Assembly: GCA_028691965.1 (NCBI GenBank)
Contig: JAQUYE010000001.1
Location: forward strand, 1-64,000
Length of the DNA: 64,000 nt
Direction: 5' to 3'
Source: Paludibacter sp.
Lineage (GTDB): Bacteria > Bacteroidota > Bacteroidia > Bacteroidales > Paludibacteraceae
How positions within the stretch are numbered: position 1 is the stretch's first letter; every line of letters starts with the position of its first letter. Shown here piece after piece: positions 59,151-64,000 of this stretch. The notes under the pieces were generated by a model. The model searched no databases, had not been told where the DNA came from, and saw only the letters and a list, made by a program, of their open reading frames with translations. A program made the position numbers and the translations under genes.

Positions 59151-61577
59151 ATGAAAAGCAGAACGAAATTCAGTATTTTGTTTCTTATGGCATTGGGTAT
59201 TCTTTTCAGTTGTACCGATAAGGAAGAATATTACCAACGGCCGGATTGGTTAGAGGACCCGATTTATCAGGTGCTTGCCGATAAAGGAAATTTCACAAAT
59301 TACCTGAAGTGCGTCGACCGCACTTTATTTGCTGAAACGCTCAAAGGAGGCGGTCTTTATACTGTCTTTGCTCCCAATGATGAAGCGTTGCAAGCCTATT
59401 TATCTTCCAAAGGTTATAATTCAGTAGACCAACTAAGCGATTCACTGGTAAACAAGCTGGTGAGTTATTCCATTGTTTATAACGCGTATTCGTACGACCG
59501 GCTGACCGATGTGTTGGGAGGTGGTTGGGATACACTTACCAGTATTAAAAAGCAGACCAGCTATTACGAGCCGATTCGCAGAGAAACGGTGAACGGTCAG
59601 CAAATCTGGGTGTACGACCTGTCGTCCTTCACCATGTCCGACAATAATTATAAATACGTTCCCCTTTACCTGAGTCGTGTGTTCGAACGTTCCCGTTCGG
59701 CTGCTCAGGCTGCATCCGATTACGGAATCTTCTATCCGGCCACCTATACCGGCAAGAACGTTCAGAATGCCTCTATCCTCAACACTGATATTATGTGTGA
59801 GAATGGAGTGATTCACGAAATCGATCAGGTGGTGGAACCCTTACCTACCCTCGAACAGATGCTCGATGATCCGGATTATTCCCTGTTTAAGGAAATGATT
59901 AACAAATCGGGGTCGACCGGTGAAAAGTATTTTATTACCTATCAGTACAACGAAGCCGTTACTCAGCATTATCGTAAGGCAATGCCCGATAAGAATATTG
60001 ACCAGGTATACCTTAAATATTATACCGACCTGGCCATCAACCTGAATGGTGAGCGTTACGGAGCAAGTGTTAGTGAAGCCGAAAAAGGTGGATATACGCT
60101 CTTTGCTCCCAATAATGCAGCGGTGATGAAGTTCTACAATGAGAAACTAAAGGATTATTATCCCGAAGGGCTTGAAAACCTGTCCCGTGATGTGTTGATG
60201 TACTTTATCAACGCGCAGATGATCGACGATTTGGTATGGCCAGGCGATTACAAGGGAAGTATGAACTCCCTGGGTGAATTCTTCAACGGCAAGGGAAACA
60301 GGGGTGCTGAATTTGATAAGAACAACTACGCTAAGATTGCACCTGCTAGTAATGGGTTCTTCTATGGATCGAACGATTATATTAAAAGTCGTTTCTTCGA
60401 GACCGTATTCACCGAGATTCTTTTAAACTCTAAGTATAATCTTGCTAATGCCGCCTTTACCGAGTTTTACGCCAATACCCTGCGCGAAGAATTAATGAAG
60501 TGTGAGTTGAATGGGTATACCCAGGAAAACTATACCATATTATTACCGTCGGATAGTTTGCTGATGGCCGATGGCTTTAGCTGGGAGTGGATTTCAGGTT
60601 CCAATAAGTACGGATTTGTACATTCCAGAGCCGGAAGCAGTATGGGTAACTTTGATGTAAACGGTCGTATTCAGCGTCTTATCCGTTCACATATTTTCAA
60701 ACGGTTGAAGAATGAACAGGTCGACTGCGCCCTTACCAGCTTTGCTACCGATCCGGCGTTTGCTTCCGAGTATAACGGTTATTCGTATGCAGTGAACGAT
60801 TATGGAGATATGATTCGTTACTATACCACTCCTACCGGCGAACAACGCTTGCAGATGCTGGGTAATTTCGATGAAAACGACTGGGTGGTTGCTACTCCTC
60901 ACAAGACCTTCTCGAACGGACAGGTATTTAAAATCGATAAGTTATTACAATACTCACGCCGCAATCAGTTCCCTGAAACAGTTGAAGGGTATAAATCGCA
61001 GGACCTGATTACCTATGTGTTGAAAATGACAGCTGCAGTTCAGAACCCGAACGTTGCCAAGTATAAAAACTACATGATACAGTGTTTGAAGGGAGATGAA
61101 AGTAACGAACTTGCAGGGTTGTCGGCCGATATGGTACTCACCATTTTTATGCCTAACAACAAAGCCATGGATCAGGCTGTACTTGACGGCTATCTTCCTT
61201 CCTACGCACAGGTTACCTCCGGAGATCCGCAGGCAAAAATCCAGGCTACCAAGTTTGTATTGCACCATATAGTAAAAGGAAAAGTATTTGTCGACGATGG
61301 ATTACCGTACATTATGCCTAACAGGGAAGTGATTACAGAGGAAACCTGGCCGACAGTATTAAAGGATGTGGTGGATGATACCTACCTGGCTATCCGTAAA
61401 ACGGCAGATGGCAAACTCGAAGTGTCGACCCGCTCTCAAAGTACCGGACGAAGTTTCTCTGAAATTTTAAAGACAGCATCCTTAACCCGCGGGGTAAGAA
61501 GAAGTAACTTCTTTGCCTCGAAAGCGGTAATGCACGAGATTGATGATTACATGGTATATCAAAAAGTAACTCAGTAA
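59151..61577 (+). CDS. Lipoprotein with four fasciclin (Fas1) domains
   Basis: 808 aa. Lipobox ALGILFSC (Cys21) and an acidic segment right after it (TDKEEYY) fit a surface-exposed lipoprotein. Four Fas1-like units can be traced: LYTVFAPNDEALQAYL (~1), YTLFAPNNAAVMKFY (~2), YTILLPSDSLLMADGF (~3) and LTIFMPNNKAMDQAV with FVLHHIVKGKVF (~4). Fas1 domains mediate adhesion or ligand binding. The susC gene starts 7 bases downstream, so the protein probably belongs to the outer-membrane glycan-uptake complex, perhaps as an accessory glycan-binding protein. Confidence 0.88.
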   Translation: MKSRTKFSILFLMALGILFSCTDKEEYYQRPDWLEDPIYQVLADKGNFTNYLKCVDRTLFAETLKGGGLYTVFAPNDEALQAYLSSKGYNSVDQLSDSLVNKLVSYSIVYNAYSYDRLTDVLGGGWDTLTSIKKQTSYYEPIRRETVNGQQIWVYDLSSFTMSDNNYKYVPLYLSRVFERSRSAAQAASDYGIFYPATYTGKNVQNASILNTDIMCENGVIHEIDQVVEPLPTLEQMLDDPDYSLFKEMINKSGSTGEKYFITYQYNEAVTQHYRKAMPDKNIDQVYLKYYTDLAINLNGERYGASVSEAEKGGYTLFAPNNAAVMKFYNEKLKDYYPEGLENLSRDVLMYFINAQMIDDLVWPGDYKGSMNSLGEFFNGKGNRGAEFDKNNYAKIAPASNGFFYGSNDYIKSRFFETVFTEILLNSKYNLANAAFTEFYANTLREELMKCELNGYTQENYTILLPSDSLLMADGFSWEWISGSNKYGFVHSRAGSSMGNFDVNGRIQRLIRSHIFKRLKNEQVDCALTSFATDPAFASEYNGYSYAVNDYGDMIRYYTTPTGEQRLQMLGNFDENDWVVATPHKTFSNGQVFKIDKLLQYSRRNQFPETVEGYKSQDLITYVLKMTAAVQNPNVAKYKNYMIQCLKGDESNELAGLSADMVLTIFMPNNKAMDQAVLDGYLPSYAQVTSGDPQAKIQATKFVLHHIVKGKVFVDDGLPYIMPNREVITEETWPTVLKDVVDDTYLAIRKTADGKLEVSTRSQSTGRSFSEILKTASLTRGVRRSNFFASKAVMHEIDDYMVYQKVTQ

Positions 61578-61584
61578 CGAAATC

Positions 61585-64000
61585 ATGAAAAATATACAAA
61601 TGAAAAGTCACAGCTATTTTTTGTTGCTTTGCTTATCGTTACTGATGGTAGTGCAGATGTCAGCTCAGCAACGACAGATTCTTCATGGACAGGTAATTTC
61701 CGGTTCTGATAAGCTCCCGCTCATTGGAGTGTCGGTAGCCGAATACGATGCTAATAACCGTATCTTAAACGGTACGACTACCGACTTCGACGGGAATTTT
61801 GCCCTGCGACTTTCGGGACAGTCGGGCACCCGGATTAGCTTTACCTATATTGGATACAAGCCCGTAACACGCACCCTGGCAGAGGGCGTTAGCCGGATGA
61901 ACATCACCATGGAGGATGCAACCCAGGCCATTCGCGAAGTAAACGTAACTGCCAGTCGCCAGGTTAGTACAGGGTCGATCAATATCGCCGAGCGCGACCT
62001 CACCTTTGCGATGAGTCGTGTAGAAACAAAAGACCTCGAAGGACTGCAGGTTGCTTCGATCGATGAAGCATTGCAGGGCCGTATGGCCGGTGTGGACATT
62101 GTTGCCAACAGTGGTGAGCCGGGAGCGGGGATGTCGATCCGTATCCGTGGTACCACTTCTATTAACAGTGGTTCCGACCCCTTGATTGTGGTGGATGGTA
62201 TTCCTTACGAAACAAATATCGGGGCCGACTTCGACTTTGCTACTGCCGATGAAGACAGTTATGCGCAATTGTTGAATATCTCTCCGAACGATATCCAGGA
62301 GATTTCGGTACTGAAAGATGCTGCGGCGAGTGCCATGTATGGTAACCGTGGTGCTAACGGAGTATTGCTGATTAAAACCAAACGTGGTGTGGTTTCCGAA
62401 CCTACTGTAAGCTATTCGTTCAAAGGGTCGATGAATGTACCCGCCAATCCGATACCTACACTCGACGGTAACCAGTATGCAACATTAATTCTGGAGCAAA
62501 ACCAGAATGCAGGCAATCTGCTGGCAGCCTCGGTGGCTCCCATGTTTAATATAGATGTAAACAACCCGTACTATTTCCATAATTATGTAACGCAAAGTAC
62601 CGACTGGTACGAGGCACTTACACGTACGGGATGGACGCAGGATCACACCATAGCCCTGTCGGGTGGTGGTGATAAAGCGCAATACCGTACTTCCCTCGGT
62701 TATTACAACCAGGAAGGAACCGTAATAGGTCAGGCCTATCAGCGTGTTACTGCGCAGTTGAACCTCGACTACAGTGTATCCGACTACCTGAAATTCCAGG
62801 TTAACTTTTCGTATACCCACGGTAATCAGGATAAAAACTATACAAAGGACCTCCTGAACTCAGCCTATACCCGAATGCCGAATATCTCGATTTACGAATA
62901 TACAGCTGCCGGCGAAATGACCGATAATTACCTTTCACCGGAGACAACTCCTCAGGGATACTGGAATTCAGGATCGGACAGGGGAATTTATAATCCTGTT
63001 GCCATGGCCAATGCCGGTTACTGGAAAATTAAAAGTGAACGTATTCTACCGAAGTTTAATCTTCAGTATTGGGTGATTCCTGAAGTATTGAAGTACCAGG
63101 CCGACCTTGCATTTGATATCAACACTACCAAGGACATGCGCTTCCTTCCGCAGATTGCTACCGGTCGCCTATGGCCTGAAGTAAGTGTTAACCGTGCTAC
63201 CGACCTGTACACAGAGGCTTTTAACGTGCAGACATTCAACCGCCTGTATTTTACTCCAAAACTGTCGAAGGATCATGATATTATTGGTTTACTCCAGTAC
63301 AGCACCTATGATTCAAAATATTCTTCCTACCAGGAGGTATCTGCACTGAGTGCATCTACCTACCTTACCGACCCTGCTGTAGCATCGAAGATTAACGGGA
63401 GTGGATTAGGACTGGCATCCGGTGGTTCTCAGGCGCGTACGCTGTCGATTATGGCAATGCTCCAGTATAAACTGATGGATAAGTACATTATTAATGGTAC
63501 TATCCGTCGCGACGGAGACTCCAAGTACAATAATAAGAACCGCTATGGCTACTTCCCCAGTTTATCGCTTCGCTGGCGTGCTTCCGATGAGCCTTTTATC
63601 CGCGATATCGAGCAGATTGATGAGTTTAGTTTAAGAGCTTCCACGGGGATTACCGGTAACCCGGTAAACAGGAACTACTTGTTCTATAATACCTACGGAA
63701 CCTATGGCTGGACCTACCTGGGCGAGCAGGGAGTGTTTTCGACGGGACTTGAATTAGCGAACCTGCAGTGGGAAACAGTGACCGACTTTAACTTCGGTGC
63801 TAACCTGCTGATGTTCGATAACCGTATCAATGCTGAGTTTAACATCTACCGTAAGCGTACCGATAACCTCTTCTTTAATTCGGTGAGTATCTCCAGTGCA
63901 ACGGGATATAGTGGTATTCCGATGAACGTCGGGGTAATGGATAACTACGGATGGGAGCTGAGTATTATGACGCAACCTATCCGTACTAAAAACTGGCAGG
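61585..64000 (+). CDS. SusC/RagA-type TonB-dependent receptor, 5' part (runs off window)
   Basis: Open from the ATG at 61585 to the window end (805 codons and one base), absent from the track because it has no stop. The signal peptide ends near QMSAQ. Next are a CarboxypepD_reg-like domain (LHGQVISGSDKLPLIGV, TTDFDGNFALRLSG), then the plug with LQGRMAGVDIVANSGEPGAG, IRIRGTTSINSGSDPLIVVDG and the SusC signature LKDAAASAMYGNRGANGVLLIKT. The barrel begins and is cut. It imports oligosaccharides across the outer membrane with a SusD lipoprotein, which is expected just past the window. The neighbouring lyases suggest rhamnogalacturonan oligosaccharides. Confidence 0.95.
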   Translation, partial: MKNIQMKSHSYFLLLCLSLLMVVQMSAQQRQILHGQVISGSDKLPLIGVSVAEYDANNRILNGTTTDFDGNFALRLSGQSGTRISFTYIGYKPVTRTLAEGVSRMNITMEDATQAIREVNVTASRQVSTGSINIAERDLTFAMSRVETKDLEGLQVASIDEALQGRMAGVDIVANSGEPGAGMSIRIRGTTSINSGSDPLIVVDGIPYETNIGADFDFATADEDSYAQLLNISPNDIQEISVLKDAAASAMYGNRGANGVLLIKTKRGVVSEPTVSYSFKGSMNVPANPIPTLDGNQYATLILEQNQNAGNLLAASVAPMFNIDVNNPYYFHNYVTQSTDWYEALTRTGWTQDHTIALSGGGDKAQYRTSLGYYNQEGTVIGQAYQRVTAQLNLDYSVSDYLKFQVNFSYTHGNQDKNYTKDLLNSAYTRMPNISIYEYTAAGEMTDNYLSPETTPQGYWNSGSDRGIYNPVAMANAGYWKIKSERILPKFNLQYWVIPEVLKYQADLAFDINTTKDMRFLPQIATGRLWPEVSVNRATDLYTEAFNVQTFNRLYFTPKLSKDHDIIGLLQYSTYDSKYSSYQEVSALSASTYLTDPAVASKINGSGLGLASGGSQARTLSIMAMLQYKLMDKYIINGTIRRDGDSKYNNKNRYGYFPSLSLRWRASDEPFIRDIEQIDEFSLRASTGITGNPVNRNYLFYNTYGTYGWTYLGEQGVFSTGLELANLQWETVTDFNFGANLLMFDNRINAEFNIYRKRTDNLFFNSVSISSATGYSGIPMNVGVMDNYGWELSIMTQPIRTKNWQ

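Overview
The window looks like a chromosomal segment from a Bacteroidota bacterium, most likely order Bacteroidales. Evidence seen directly: many start sites preceded by the Bacteroidetes -7 element TAnnTTTG, weak or absent Shine-Dalgarno sites, several secreted proteins ending in type IX secretion (T9SS) sorting domains, a GldJ/GldK-type lipoprotein at the left edge, a SusC-type TonB-dependent receptor at the right edge, a hybrid two-component sensor (HTCS), and a Tat system with TatA and TatC but no TatB. No rRNA, tRNA, prophage, insertion sequence or CRISPR array was seen. I cannot name a genus.

Layout. 1-3.6 kb: a truncated T9SS lipoprotein gene, the folP-cdaA pair (folate synthesis and c-di-AMP synthesis), a 22-bp tandem palindromic repeat array, and class II fructose-bisphosphate aldolase. 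3.8-9.9 kb: three tandem secreted endonuclease I paralogues (the middle one with two Fn3 domains that each carry an inserted domain) facing tatA-tatC. 10-14.7 kb: a carboxypeptidase-regulatory-like surface protein, a secreted GH57-like glycosidase with a CBM26-like module, and an exported FMN-binding protein. 14.7-23.2 kb: sufBCD, an SDR-NUDIX pair, an AraC regulator with a DoxX protein, and a deoxysugar pair (mutarotase, FucP-type symporter). 23.4-32.8 kb: fused trehalose-6-phosphate synthase/phosphatase convergent with a GH15 enzyme, OhrR-type regulator, glutathione peroxidase, CYTH protein, SPFH protein with a ribbon-helix-helix partner, and penicillin-binding protein 1A.

33-39.4 kb holds the most system-like cluster: peroxiredoxin, NifX-like protein, two ferredoxin-containing MinD ATPases, a CoA-disulfide-reductase/rhodanese fusion, a second NifX-like protein with a His-rich tail, a DUF134 regulator and a metallo-beta-lactamase-fold protein. 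It resembles the anaerobe-specific 'orange protein' (ORP) clusters of Desulfovibrio, with extra redox and sulfur modules. A palindrome GARCAAATGTTC lies upstream of both the peroxiredoxin and the first NifX gene at matching phase. An AIM24-family protein and TrhO follow.

41-64 kb is a polysaccharide utilisation locus, probably for rhamnogalacturonan I: GH28, HTCS, GH2, a PL26-like exo-lyase, a PL11 lyase carrying a long beta-strand-repeat region plus T9SS domain, a four-Fas1 lipoprotein and SusC (cut by the window end). A second 22-bp palindromic tandem array, different in sequence but the same in period and setting, lies in the convergent gap at 50.2-50.4 kb, next to a small orphan transcription unit with its own promoter, operator-like palindrome and terminator.

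The picture is of an anaerobic, oxygen-tolerant polysaccharide degrader. Products move outward by T9SS and SusC-type systems, while peroxiredoxin, GPx/OhrR, Suf and the ORP-like cluster protect or build metal and sulfur centres.
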